Assembly (NCBI GenBank): GCA_034434835.1
Contig: DAOTXX010000019.1
Span: 61,730 to 125,729, forward strand
Source: JBGLNJ01 sp034434835
GTDB taxonomy: Bacteria > Chloroflexota > Anaerolineae > Fen-1058
Direction of reading: 5' to 3'
DNA: 64,000 bases
The position numbers and the translations under genes are program-made. How positions within the stretch are numbered: the first letter of the stretch is position 1; every line of letters starts with the position of its first letter. Of the stretch, positions 1 through 11,162 are shown in pieces. A model generated the notes under the pieces. That model worked only from the letters and a program-made list of their open reading frames with translations. It was not told where the DNA came from and did not search any database.

Positions 1-3000
1 ATCTCGGCCTGTGGGCCGGGAGCCACCCCTGGCAAGACTTTGCAAGGTGACAACACAGTGAAGATAAAACTGGCAGAGCCGGTGCGCTTTAACGAGCCGG
101 TTGCGGTCACTATTACGGTGCAGGTAGAAAAGGAATTTCCTGAATTCGAGATATACCTACTCACACACGACTCTGATGCCATCATAGAAGGCGAAAGAAA
201 ATGGACAATCCATGCTTACGCGCACCAACCCGTCTCGGTGACCAGCAGCGTCAGGTTCACAAGGGAAGGGGACTTTGAAGTGATGGCCCAAACGCACGAT
301 CCCACCTTAGGGGGGTGGGTACTGGCGGGGCATCAATACGTTCGCATCACCCGTGCAGGCGGGACGGTGAATCCGCCGCCAGATAGGTTGCCTGGCACAC
401 CGGGCGGGCTGATCAGGGTTACGCCTTTGTCATCTATACCAACACCACTTGCTCCTCCCACGCCGCCCGATAAACCAACACCCAGTCCACCCTCGACCCC
501 ACAAGTCATGGTCGTCAATGCCAACCCGGCTCTTAACCTTCCCATCCCGGATAATGGCGCGTGGGTGACTTGTACCATTCCTATTACTGCTGCCCTACCT
601 GGGGCTACGGTTATCGGCGTGAGCGTCAGGTTTGACATCACCCACCCACGCGCCCAAGACCTGGTTATGGAACTCGTTGGCCCCGATAAGACGACCGTGT
701 ATCGTGTGTGGGATCGCAAGACGCCCACTCGCGACGATTTTGAGTGGAGCATACGCAAAACGCCGCTCCCAGAAACAACGCCAGGTCCACTGATACCAAG
801 CGCCAGCCAACTTGCCGTCTTTAACGGGCAACCTGTCAACGGCAACTGGACACTGCGCGTTCGGGATGAAGCTCCGGGCGAAGCTGGAACCTGGTTAAAC
901 GCTTCCCTGGTAGTAAACTATCTGCGCCCTACATCAGGCCAGGTTGTTCCCCCTCATCTGTTAGCTGGTAAGAGCCTGATGGGCGCTCAAGCCGCTGCCC
1001 AGGGCGACTGGCAGATCATCACCACTGAGGACTTTGAGGGCGAGTGGCCTGTATTCTCGCCAGGCTGGTATGTGCGCGATCTGAACTGGGACGGCTACGA
1101 GCGTTATTGGGACGATGATGACTATCTGGCGCACAGTGGCGCCTGGGCAGCTTGGCCTGCCAGAGGCGGCGCTGATGGCCTGGACCCACAGTATTTTTAC
1201 TACCCCAACAACATGGACACGAGGATGATTTACGGCCCTTTTGATCTGAGTGACGCCGTCATGGCCGACACGGATTTTTATTTGTGGCGGGAAATAGAGG
1301 CTTACGATTACCTGGTGTTTGAGGTCTCGCATGACGGTGCCACTTTTGAACCAAAGGTCTACTGGTCCGGTTCCTCTGGTTGGGAATTCCAAGATGTGTA
1401 TTACAACAACTATGTGGGTGATAACACGGTGTGGATAGCTTGGCGTTTTTACAGCAACTCAAGCGGCTTTGACGATGGGCCGTTCGTGGATGATATTCGC
1501 ATCTGGAAAAAGACGGCCGGTGATGTGACAGCCAGCGGTTATTTCTACTACTATGACCGCGACGACAATCTCGTGCCGGCCAAGTTCACCCGTGTTCGCC
1601 TCTATGATGCCGCCGTGGGGGGCGGCGGCTACGAACTAGGCGCGACGACGACAGACGCTAGCGGCCGCTGGACGATTGGCCCAATCCTCAATCAGGACGA
1701 ACCGGGTCAATTCACCCTCGATCTGTATGCTGTTGTTGAATTAGATGTGAATGACAGCTTATCGTCACGCCGGAGAGTGACCGACTTTGGAGATCAAACC
1801 TACCGCTGGTATACTCAGACTTTCTATGATGTGCCAGACGGAACGGTGGATTTTGGGGGATTAGCGATTTCCAATGGTGACGTTCAAGAGGCAGCGATGT
1901 GGATTTTCCAGGATATGCGTCGAGGTTGGGAGCACACTCGACACAACCCCGACACCGATCCCGGTTCATCCACTGCTCGATGGGAGAGAAACAAAGATTC
2001 ATTAGCGCCATGCGCAAACGAGTGCTTTTGGCCTTTTCCTCCTGTGAACGGAATGTTCATACCCGACGTACGCAAATCGTCCGCTGATATCGTGGTTCAC
2101 GAACTTGGACATCAGTATATGTACAATGCTAGCGGGCTGTGGGTAGACCTCTCCTGCCTCGGTCCTCACCAATTGTTTGAAAGAAGGGGCCAGTTGTGCG
2201 CCTGGGCTGAAGGGTGGGCTGATTTCCTTTCATTGGCGGTGAACGTTGACCCATGCTACGACTGGGGCATGGGCCCTTGCGGCGCGAGAGGTGGAGCCTT
2301 TGAAAACCTTGAAATTCCTACTTGGCCAGTTCCACCCGATCAACGCCCGACAGGTGATGCCGTTGAAGGCCGTGTGGCGGGTGCATTGTACGATCTCTTT
2401 GATAGCGCCGATGATGGATATGACCAGACGAATTTTGGCTTTACACCTATATGGAACATCGTGCATACTGCGCCAGCCGAATATAGCCTTGCCGACTTTT
2501 GGAACAGGTGGAAAGCCAACGGGAACCCCAAACATCGCGCCGTGCAAGCCATCTATCAGAACACTATTGACTACGACACAGCGCCGATCATTGCCAACCT
2601 GCCGGACTGTATCGTGCTTCAGAACTTGACCTGGAATGATGCAATTGACCTCTGGCAGTATTCTTTCGACCCAGAAAGCTTTGACTGGGAATTGACCTGG
2701 CAGATCGTCAATACGACAGATCCGCGATGCGGCGCAGGTGTTGACACTTTGGGCAACATAGACCTTGCGCCCCAACCCGGTTGGTTGGGGTCGTGTGATG
2801 TGACCGTTCGCGTCTGCGACGGCATCAAGACCGGCGACGACACGTTTACAGTGAATGTAGTGCTGGTGAGAGGGAGAGCCTATTTGCCCCTCATCCTGAA
2901 GAATGGCGGCGCGCAAGCCCAAAGCACCCAACCTGGCCGCACCTCGTTCATCTCGCCGCTGGCGACGCTGCAAGCCCAACCATCGCCATTCAGGTCGCCA

Positions 3001-3063
3001 TTGCCTACGCCTACACAGTCCAGTTCGTTTGTTTCACCGTTGCCCACGCCAGCGAGCCCATAA
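1..3063 (+). CDS. Secreted lipoprotein zinc metalloprotease with P domain (5' partial)
   Basis: The frame is open to base 1 and the first residues read ISACGPG, a lipobox, so the signal peptide lies just outside the window; the TTG at 40 is not the real start. Numbering from that TTG, residues about 155-297 form a proprotein-convertase-like P domain (beta sandwich), followed by a probable beta-rich region and a carboxypeptidase-regulatory-like segment near 505-590. HELGH at 687-691 with the downstream Glu of WAEGWAD (about 724) is a gluzincin-type zinc site. The C-terminus has RAYLPLILKN and then a Ser/Pro/Thr linker with repeated SPL(P/A)T. Probably a cell-surface protease anchored to the membrane; the substrate cannot be told. 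It stops 96 bp before fhs and is probably a separate transcription unit. Confidence 0.8.
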   Translation: MSACGPGATPGKTLQGDNTVKIKLAEPVRFNEPVAVTITVQVEKEFPEFEIYLLTHDSDAIIEGERKWTIHAYAHQPVSVTSSVRFTREGDFEVMAQTHDPTLGGWVLAGHQYVRITRAGGTVNPPPDRLPGTPGGLIRVTPLSSIPTPLAPPTPPDKPTPSPPSTPQVMVVNANPALNLPIPDNGAWVTCTIPITAALPGATVIGVSVRFDITHPRAQDLVMELVGPDKTTVYRVWDRKTPTRDDFEWSIRKTPLPETTPGPLIPSASQLAVFNGQPVNGNWTLRVRDEAPGEAGTWLNASLVVNYLRPTSGQVVPPHLLAGKSLMGAQAAAQGDWQIITTEDFEGEWPVFSPGWYVRDLNWDGYERYWDDDDYLAHSGAWAAWPARGGADGLDPQYFYYPNNMDTRMIYGPFDLSDAVMADTDFYLWREIEAYDYLVFEVSHDGATFEPKVYWSGSSGWEFQDVYYNNYVGDNTVWIAWRFYSNSSGFDDGPFVDDIRIWKKTAGDVTASGYFYYYDRDDNLVPAKFTRVRLYDAAVGGGGYELGATTTDASGRWTIGPILNQDEPGQFTLDLYAVVELDVNDSLSSRRRVTDFGDQTYRWYTQTFYDVPDGTVDFGGLAISNGDVQEAAMWIFQDMRRGWEHTRHNPDTDPGSSTARWERNKDSLAPCANECFWPFPPVNGMFIPDVRKSSADIVVHELGHQYMYNASGLWVDLSCLGPHQLFERRGQLCAWAEGWADFLSLAVNVDPCYDWGMGPCGARGGAFENLEIPTWPVPPDQRPTGDAVEGRVAGALYDLFDSADDGYDQTNFGFTPIWNIVHTAPAEYSLADFWNRWKANGNPKHRAVQAIYQNTIDYDTAPIIANLPDCIVLQNLTWNDAIDLWQYSFDPESFDWELTWQIVNTTDPRCGAGVDTLGNIDLAPQPGWLGSCDVTVRVCDGIKTGDDTFTVNVVLVRGRAYLPLILKNGGAQAQSTQPGRTSFISPLATLQAQPSPFRSPLPTPTQSSSFVSPLPTPASP

Positions 3064-3159
3064 TGACACAAGTATGCGAGTCAGTTTCTTCGTCGTAGCA
3101 CCAGCGGCGCGGCAACAGGCCTGCGCTGCTGCAAACATCGTCAAAAAGGAGATTAAAAG

Positions 3160-5118
<1,959 letters not shown>

Positions 5119-5124
5119 TCGTGT

Positions 5125-5162
5125 TTTACGCATCACGCATCACGTGAAGCGTGATGCGTAAA
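5125..5162. repeat. Perfect 14-bp inverted repeat between fhs and the HMA-like gene
   Basis: The arms TTTACGCATCACGC (5125-5138) and GCGTGATGCGTAAA (5149-5162) pair perfectly around a 10-base loop. No T-run follows, so it is more likely an RNA-stabilising or repeat-derived hairpin than a Rho-independent terminator. It may modulate the fhs to cooS transcript ratio. Confidence 0.7.
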
Positions 5163-5179
5163 GAGCTTGGAGGGAACGA

Positions 5180-5515
5180 ATGGACAAACTAGTTTTGAAC
5201 GTGCCCACGCTTTGGGCGGATCATCACGTCCTGCGCGTGCGGGAGGCCTTGGGCCGCTTGAACGGGATCGAAGATGTGTATGCCAGCTCAGCCTGGAAGC
5301 AGGTGCTGGTGACTTTTGACGCGGCCAAGACGAATCGGGCGGCCATCGAGCAGGCGCTGGCTGAGGCCGGTTACCCCGTGGATCAAGGGGAAACGCCGGT
5401 GCTGGTTCAACCCGGCTTGAAAGGCCGCGATCCCAAATGGGAAATGTTGGGTGCAAGGGTGACTCAGACGGATCGTGTTGATATCGAAATGTCCGGCGAG
5501 TTTAGGAAATATTAG
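5180..5515 (+). CDS. Small HMA-fold-like protein lacking the metal-binding CxxC
   Basis: 111 aa. The first ~68 residues follow the beta-alpha-beta-beta-alpha-beta layout of heavy-metal-associated (HMA) domains: LVLNVPT, a helix ending in LNGIEDVYAS, VLVTFDAAKTNRAAIEQALAEAGYPV. The loop that normally carries MxCxxC reads TLWADHH instead, and the protein has no cysteine at all. A short tail follows. It sits between fhs and cooS with a good ribosome site (TTGGAGGGA), 24 bp before cooS, so it is probably co-expressed. A role as a CODH/ACS nickel-handling or assembly partner is suggested only by the neighbourhood; His residues 14-15 could bind a metal. Fold assignment is by sequence pattern only. 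Confidence 0.7.
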   Translation: MDKLVLNVPTLWADHHVLRVREALGRLNGIEDVYASSAWKQVLVTFDAAKTNRAAIEQALAEAGYPVDQGETPVLVQPGLKGRDPKWEMLGARVTQTDRVDIEMSGEFRKY

Positions 5516-5538
5516 CGATAGGATGGAGGTTTGAGAAA

Positions 5539-7533
5539 ATGGCAAAAAAGATACGAACACCGCAGGAGGCCAGCGCTGATGCGGCGGCCATGGCGCTTCT
5601 GGACCGAGCGTTGAGATTAGAGGTCGAGACGTGTTTCGTGCGCGCCGACGAGATCGCGCCCTGCCCCATCGGATCCGATGGCCTCTGCTGCCGCAACTGC
5701 GCGATGGGGCCTTGCCGTCTGGTGGGGAACGTCAAACGCGGCGTGTGCGGAGCGACGATAGATACGGTGGTAGCTCGCAACTTTGCCCGGGCCGTGGCGG
5801 TCGGCGCGGCCGCGCACTCGGACCATGGGCGGGGGCTGGCCTATACACTGTTGGAGGCCGCCGAGGGGCACGCGCCAGATTACCAGATTCGTGACCCCTT
5901 CAAGCTGCGCGAGATGGCCGGTTACCTGGGCGTCCAGTCCGACGGGCGGCCGCTGAACGAGGTCGCGAAAGATGTCGCGCTGGCAGCCCTGGGCGAGTTC
6001 GGCCGGCTTCAGGGAGAATTGATCTATCTGAAGCGCGCGCCGGACAGGCGGCAGCAAATCTGGCGCGACCTGGGGATCGCCCCGCGTGCCATAGATCGCG
6101 AAGTGGTCGAACTCTTGCATCGCACCCACATTGGCAACGACCAGGACGCCGAGCACATCCTGGATCAGGCCATGCGCTGCGCGTTGGCCGATGGCTGGGG
6201 CGGCTCGATGCTCGCCACCGACCTGACCGATATCCTCTTTGGCACGCCTTCTCCGATCCAATCGGAAGCGAATCTGGGTGTGCTGCGGCCGGACATGGTC
6301 AACATCATTGTCCACGGCCACGAGCCGACACTTTCCGAGATGATTGTCGCGGCGTCGCTGGACCCCGAGCTGGTCGCCTATGCCAGGAGCAAAGGGGCAC
6401 AGGGCATCCAACTGGCGGGCATCTGTTGCACCGCCAACGAGACGCTCTTGCGAGAAGGCATCCCGCTGGCGGGGAACTTTTTGATGCAAGAGCTGGCCGT
6501 CCTCACCGGCGCGGTCGAGGCGATGGTCGTGGACATCCAGTGCATCTTTCAGGGCCTGGTCTCTGTGGCGGAGCGCTTCCACACCGAGATCATCACCACC
6601 TCGCCCAAAGCCAAGATCACGGGCGCCACGCACATCGAGTTCGAAGAGCGCCGGGCGCTCGAGATCGCCAAAGAGATCGTCCGCCGGGCGATTGACCGCT
6701 TCCCGCAGCGCGGCGAGACTATGATCCCCGACGTCCACAGCGCGCTGGTGCCGGGCTTTTCACACGAGTACATTGATTATGCGCTGGGCGGCATCCATCG
6801 AGGGTCTTTCCGCCCGCTCAATGATGCCATCATGCAGGGGCGCATCCGCGGCGTGGTCGCCAACATCGGCTGTAACAATGCCCGCATCCCTCACGACTCG
6901 CTGCACCGCTACGTGGTCCAAGAGTTCCTCAAGAACGATGTCCTGGTCGTCGAGACCGGTTGTGGCGCGATCGCCAGCGCCAAGCAGGGCTACATGACGC
7001 CCGAGGCGGCCTGGGAAGCCGCCGGGCCGGGCCTGCGCGAAGTCTGCGAGGCGGTGGGCATGCCGCCGGTGCTGCACATGGGCTCTTGCGTGGACAACTC
7101 GCGCATCCTGAGCGTCCTTTCCCAGATGGCAACCGAGACCGGCCTGGGCGACGACATCGCCGACATTCCGGCCGTCGGCATGGCGCCCGAGTGGATGAGT
7201 GAAAAGGCCCTGTCCATTGCGACTTATTGTGTGGCTTCCGGGGCGTATGTGATCATGGGCGGCCGCAACCCCGTAGAAGGCAGCGAGACCGTCACGCGCC
7301 TGATCAGCGAGGGATGGGAAAAGAAAGTGGGCGGCAAGCTCGAGTTCATCGAAGACGGCGCCGAGATCGTCCGCCGGGCGCTGGCCCACATTGACGCCAA
7401 GCGGGCCGCGCTTCATCTGGCCGAGTACGATCCCTCCAGGTGGGGCAAGAGCGGCGACTGGCGTTTGCCCACGCTGCTGGAACTCCCACTGGAAGAACGA
7501 GTCGAAGCGGTTTATGGAGCACCGGTGAGGTAG
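5539..7533 (+). CDS. cooS: Anaerobic Ni-Fe carbon monoxide dehydrogenase catalytic subunit (CooS/AcsA)
   Basis: Reduces CO2 to CO for acetyl-CoA synthase, or oxidises CO. 664 aa, close to the family length. Cys42 and Cys50 match the inter-subunit D cluster; Cys51, Cys54, Cys59 and Cys70 the B cluster. C-cluster ligands are visible in GICCTANE, IGCNNAR, VETGCGA and MGSCVDNS, together with the conserved His in AAHSDHGRG. Starts 23 bp after the HMA-like gene with GGATGGAGG upstream, and ends 12 bp before acsB, so the two are translated from one message and form the CODH/ACS core. No cooC nickel-insertion ATPase is present in this window. Confidence 0.97.
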   Translation: MAKKIRTPQEASADAAAMALLDRALRLEVETCFVRADEIAPCPIGSDGLCCRNCAMGPCRLVGNVKRGVCGATIDTVVARNFARAVAVGAAAHSDHGRGLAYTLLEAAEGHAPDYQIRDPFKLREMAGYLGVQSDGRPLNEVAKDVALAALGEFGRLQGELIYLKRAPDRRQQIWRDLGIAPRAIDREVVELLHRTHIGNDQDAEHILDQAMRCALADGWGGSMLATDLTDILFGTPSPIQSEANLGVLRPDMVNIIVHGHEPTLSEMIVAASLDPELVAYARSKGAQGIQLAGICCTANETLLREGIPLAGNFLMQELAVLTGAVEAMVVDIQCIFQGLVSVAERFHTEIITTSPKAKITGATHIEFEERRALEIAKEIVRRAIDRFPQRGETMIPDVHSALVPGFSHEYIDYALGGIHRGSFRPLNDAIMQGRIRGVVANIGCNNARIPHDSLHRYVVQEFLKNDVLVVETGCGAIASAKQGYMTPEAAWEAAGPGLREVCEAVGMPPVLHMGSCVDNSRILSVLSQMATETGLGDDIADIPAVGMAPEWMSEKALSIATYCVASGAYVIMGGRNPVEGSETVTRLISEGWEKKVGGKLEFIEDGAEIVRRALAHIDAKRAALHLAEYDPSRWGKSGDWRLPTLLELPLEERVEAVYGAPVR

Positions 7534-7545
7534 AAGGGGGAAGAA

Positions 7546-9828
7546 ATGTCACGATACATCGCAACACGCGCCATTCGCGGCGCCAATGCTCTCGTGGCCG
7601 AGGCGGATGCCTTGCTGGCCAAGACCATCGCCGAAAAGGGAGCCGATACGCCCGTGGCCTTTCCCAACACCGCCTACTACCTGCCGGTGGCTTTGGGGAT
7701 GCTCGGGCATGAGGTGAGCAAACTGGGCGACCTGGTACCGGTGATGGACTATGCCAAAAAGCTGCTGCACCCGGTGCCGAACGGCCAGGTCTGGGTTCCT
7801 TACTTGGGTGAGACGCTGGACGCCGGACAGGCGACCCTGCTGGCCGCTGAAACCATCGAAGGTGTTCGCTTTGCGTTAGGGCAGCAGCCGGAGCCTTATC
7901 CCGGCTTTCATCTGGCCGGCGGCACTTCGTTCACCAGCCCCGAGTTCGAGGCGGCGGCCGGCGATGGCCATCTCAACGGCCCGATTGACGACATCCAACT
8001 GCGCAGTTGGGGCATCCAGTTGGTGGATGGCCGGATGCCCGGCTTTGCGGCCATCGTCGGCGCGGCGCGCACCAACCAAGCCGCCGTGGCCATTGTGCGC
8101 GAACTTCAACAGCGCAACATCCTGGTCTTTCTCTCCGGCAACGTCAATGGCCGCTCGATCATTGACCAGTTGAATGAAGAAGGCGTGGAGATGGGGTACG
8201 ACACTTACATCGTCCCCTTTGGGCGCGACACGATCTCGGCCATCTATGCCCTGGGTTTTGCCACCCGCTCGGCGCTGACGTTTGGCGGCATGAAGGGCGG
8301 CCAATGGCGCAAGATTTTGCTCTATAACAAGTTCCGCGTCTTTGCCTTTGTCCTGGCGTTGGGCGAGGTAGATGACTTGAAGTATGCGGCGGCGGCCGGG
8401 GCGATCTCGTATGGCTTCCCCACCATCGCCGATACCGTCATTCCGCAGATCCTCCCCACGGGCGTCACCCGCTACGAGCACGTGATCTCGATGCCGTGGA
8501 ACGAGATAGACGCCGAGACCGACGAGGAGAAAGCGGCCAAGCTCGTCCAGCGCTGCATCGAGGTGCGCGGCGTCAAGGTGCGGATCACCCAGGTGCCCAT
8601 CCCGGTGCCTTACGGTTCCGCGTTCGAAGGCGAAGTCGTCCGCAAGCAGGATATGCGCGTCGAGTTCGGCGGCAAACACTCGCGCTGCTTCGAGTACCTC
8701 AAGATGGCCGATTTCGACGCGGTGCAGGACGGCAAGATCACGATCGTCGGCCCGGGCTTTGAAAACGTCGAGCCGCAGGGCGCGACGGACATGGGCATCG
8801 TCGTCGAGGTGGCCGGCCGCAAGATGCAAAAGGACTTTGAGCCGGTGCTGGAGCGGCAAATCCACCACTTTGTCAACGGCGCGTCGGGCATCCAGCACAT
8901 CGGCCAGCGCGACATTGCCTGGATCCGCATCAGCAACACTGCCGCCGACAAGGGTTTTACGCTGAAGCACTTTGGGGAGATCCTCATCGCGCGCTTCAAG
9001 TCCGACTTTGGCGCGATCGTGGACAAGGTGCAGGTCACGATCTATACCGAGCCGAACGAGTTTGCCAGGCAGTTAGAGAGCGCCCGCGCGGCGTACCAGG
9101 AGCGCAACATCCGTCTGGCCGATATGACCGATGAGAGCGTGGATGTGTTCTATTCGTGCACGCTGTGTCAGAGTTTTGCGCCGACGCACGTGTGCGTCGT
9201 CAGCCCGCAGCGGCTGGGCCTGTGCGGTGCCTACAACTGGCTGGACTGCAAGGCCAGTTTCGAGATCAACCCGACTGGCCCCAACCAACCGATCCCCAAG
9301 GGACAGACGATAGACGAGTGGAAAGGCGTCTTTAGCGGCCCGGTCGAGTTCGTCTACGACCACAGCCAGCGCACGGTGGATAGCGTCACGATGTACTCGA
9401 TCATGGAAAAGCCGATGACGGCCTGCGGCTGCTTCGAGTGCATCGCCATGCTCATCCCCGAAGCGAACGGCATCATGGTCGTCAGCCGCGAAGACCCAAG
9501 CATGACACCCGCGGGCATGACGTTCTCGACATTGGCGGGCATGGCCGGCGGCGGCCTGCAGACGCCGGGCGTCATGGGCGTGGGCAAGTATTTCTTGACC
9601 AGCCCCAAGTTCATCCGCGCCGATGGCGGCTTCAAGCGCGTGGTGTGGATGTCGTCCGTCCTCAAAGAGACGATGGCGGCCGAACTGCAAGCTGTGTGCG
9701 AACGCGAAGGCGATCCTGATCTGATTGCCAAGATCGCCGACGAACGTGCAGTCACGTCGGTGGACGAGTTGCTGGCCTGGCTCGAAGAGCATCAGCATCC
9801 TGCGCTCACGATGCCGCCGATATTCTAA
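7546..9828 (+). CDS. acsB: Acetyl-CoA synthase, CODH/ACS alpha/beta catalytic subunit
   Basis: Condenses CO, the methyl group from the corrinoid protein and CoA into acetyl-CoA on the Ni-Ni-Fe4S4 A cluster. Cys538, Cys541, Cys550 and Cys560 have exactly the spacing of the Moorella Fe4S4 ligands (506/509/518/528). Cys627-Gly-Cys629 has the same 67-residue offset as the Cys-Gly-Cys dinickel site. 760 aa includes the N-terminal CODH-contacting domain, so this is the bacterial, not the archaeal split, form. Ribosome site GGGGGAAGAA precedes the ATG. The operon continuity is broken after it by two AT-richer secreted-protein genes before acsD. Confidence 0.98.
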   Translation: MSRYIATRAIRGANALVAEADALLAKTIAEKGADTPVAFPNTAYYLPVALGMLGHEVSKLGDLVPVMDYAKKLLHPVPNGQVWVPYLGETLDAGQATLLAAETIEGVRFALGQQPEPYPGFHLAGGTSFTSPEFEAAAGDGHLNGPIDDIQLRSWGIQLVDGRMPGFAAIVGAARTNQAAVAIVRELQQRNILVFLSGNVNGRSIIDQLNEEGVEMGYDTYIVPFGRDTISAIYALGFATRSALTFGGMKGGQWRKILLYNKFRVFAFVLALGEVDDLKYAAAAGAISYGFPTIADTVIPQILPTGVTRYEHVISMPWNEIDAETDEEKAAKLVQRCIEVRGVKVRITQVPIPVPYGSAFEGEVVRKQDMRVEFGGKHSRCFEYLKMADFDAVQDGKITIVGPGFENVEPQGATDMGIVVEVAGRKMQKDFEPVLERQIHHFVNGASGIQHIGQRDIAWIRISNTAADKGFTLKHFGEILIARFKSDFGAIVDKVQVTIYTEPNEFARQLESARAAYQERNIRLADMTDESVDVFYSCTLCQSFAPTHVCVVSPQRLGLCGAYNWLDCKASFEINPTGPNQPIPKGQTIDEWKGVFSGPVEFVYDHSQRTVDSVTMYSIMEKPMTACGCFECIAMLIPEANGIMVVSREDPSMTPAGMTFSTLAGMAGGGLQTPGVMGVGKYFLTSPKFIRADGGFKRVVWMSSVLKETMAAELQAVCEREGDPDLIAKIADERAVTSVDELLAWLEEHQHPALTMPPIF

Positions 9829-9840
9829 AGGCGAAAGGTT

Positions 9841-9893
9841 GAAGGATGAAGGATGAAGGCGGGAAGGTTTTTCGTCCTTCATCCTTCCTCAGT
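9841..9893. repeat. Short-period repeat hairpin after acsB
   Basis: GAAGGATGAAGGATGAAGG is answered by CCTTCATCCTTCC on the other side of a T-rich loop (GTTTTTCG). It may act as a weak terminator after acsB, and belongs to the class of low-complexity intergenic tracts seen elsewhere in this window. Confidence 0.6.
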
Positions 9894-9955
9894 ATGACCC
9901 CGACGTCGCGCAGACCGATCGGGGTTTCTGTCTGTCATCGCTTGCCAGTTTAGGG

Positions 9956-9961
9956 TATAAT
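9956..9961 (+). promoter_or_regulatory. -10 box (TATAAT) upstream of the inserted secreted genes
   Basis: A perfect TATAAT preceded by GGG lies 35 bases before the ATG at 9996. No convincing -35 is present at 17 bp (TGTCAT). It suggests that the two inserted genes have their own promoter within the acetyl-CoA cluster. Confidence 0.5.
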
Positions 9962-9995
9962 AATGTGACGTGGTAGGTGATATGTAAACAGTTAG

Positions 9996-11102
9996 ATGGA
10001 GCGTGTAATGACTGGGCAACGATCTCGATCCAAAACCCTGATTAGCTGTATCACCGTGATTGTCGCCATTGCACTGGGGCATGGATTATCTACAAGCGAC
10101 GCTCGAACACTTCCACGAACAACATTTCTTTCTCCACAACAACAATTGACGCCACGAGCTTGGTTACCCATTGTCATGAACAATTTCCCGCCTGTTCCGA
10201 CTATATCTCGTTACCTGGCTAACACAAATACTGTGAGTTATTCCTTTCTCTATAATCTTGGCTACAGCAGAGGACAGGCAACCTCGGCTGGCCAAAATGT
10301 CGTTATCATCCTTGATTTTGGCTATCCTGACTATGATCCAGCGACGGGGCAGTATGGCGCAACGCTTCTTGTTGATAGAACTTTTCACAGCACTAGTGAC
10401 ATTTTGTATGCTGTTGAAGGATTTCTTTCTGGCTTCTATGCAGGCTCTCCCGCTGGTGCGCATCTCACACTTGCCATTGGAGTAAACAACAATGGTGCTG
10501 GCGTCACGGGGCCACATGGCGCGGCATGGGCGCAAACTGTGAATGGTCTGAATAGCTGGATCAGTATTCCACCAAGCTACGCGGACAAACTTGCTGTATG
10601 GGGAGCTATAGACGCCGAACTTCCGTGGAATAACGCACAGGTCACACGCGCGTGGGTAGACGGTTATCAATCTACTTACGCGTTTGGTTCGTTCTACCTA
10701 AACTTTGGTTCGTGCGATGGTTGTCCAGTTGCAATGTGTCCTTCTCCAGATCATTCTGTGGGCTATGGTTGGACGTGCGATGACATCTGGTATGTGTCTT
10801 ACGGCGCGACACCAGCGTACCCGATGCCCGAGATTTACTTGACAAGCGGCATAAACGCTGCTCAATGGTATGGAATGAGCTTGTATGCTTATAGCAATCA
10901 CGGCGCCCGCATGAACTTTCGCGGTTCGGTAACGCAATGGAATGCCTGCCAAGAACAAACTGATCCCAATGCATGCATCTATCCTGTCAGGACTGATAAT
11001 ATGCCCGCACAAGGCTACTTGCAGTTGTACAACGCGATCAATGCCGACTGGCGAACAGCGGCGACAATGCCTTGGTCAACTGACATGAGTTGGCAAAAAT
11101 AG
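9996..11102 (+). CDS. Secreted protein of unknown function with LP(I/L) motif, AT-rich
   Basis: 368 aa (or 364 from the second Met at 10008). The N-terminus has a basic stretch and a hydrophobic helix (CITVIVAIALGHGL), so it is exported. RAWLPIVMNN near residue 52 matches the aromatic-LP motif seen in other secreted proteins here. The rest alternates beta strands and helices (VVIILDFGYP, LTLAIGVNNNG, LAVWGAIDAE, YLTSGINAAQWYGMSLYA), which could be a TIM-barrel-like glycosidase-type fold. It is Cys-containing (SCDGCPVAMC). Codon use is clearly AT-richer than in the flanking acs genes, suggesting separate acquisition. No family is recognised; any enzymatic role is inference. Confidence 0.75.
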   Translation: MERVMTGQRSRSKTLISCITVIVAIALGHGLSTSDARTLPRTTFLSPQQQLTPRAWLPIVMNNFPPVPTISRYLANTNTVSYSFLYNLGYSRGQATSAGQNVVIILDFGYPDYDPATGQYGATLLVDRTFHSTSDILYAVEGFLSGFYAGSPAGAHLTLAIGVNNNGAGVTGPHGAAWAQTVNGLNSWISIPPSYADKLAVWGAIDAELPWNNAQVTRAWVDGYQSTYAFGSFYLNFGSCDGCPVAMCPSPDHSVGYGWTCDDIWYVSYGATPAYPMPEIYLTSGINAAQWYGMSLYAYSNHGARMNFRGSVTQWNACQEQTDPNACIYPVRTDNMPAQGYLQLYNAINADWRTAATMPWSTDMSWQK

Positions 11103-11162
11103 AAGGAAAGCGAGGTATCTATGGTCTCCAGTGTAACTAGTTCTCGCCTAGAACAAGAACGA

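Noticed and set aside
7876..8970. 364-codon minus-strand frame opposite acsB
   Set aside because: Shadow of acsB, whose A-cluster cysteines fit exactly on the + strand.
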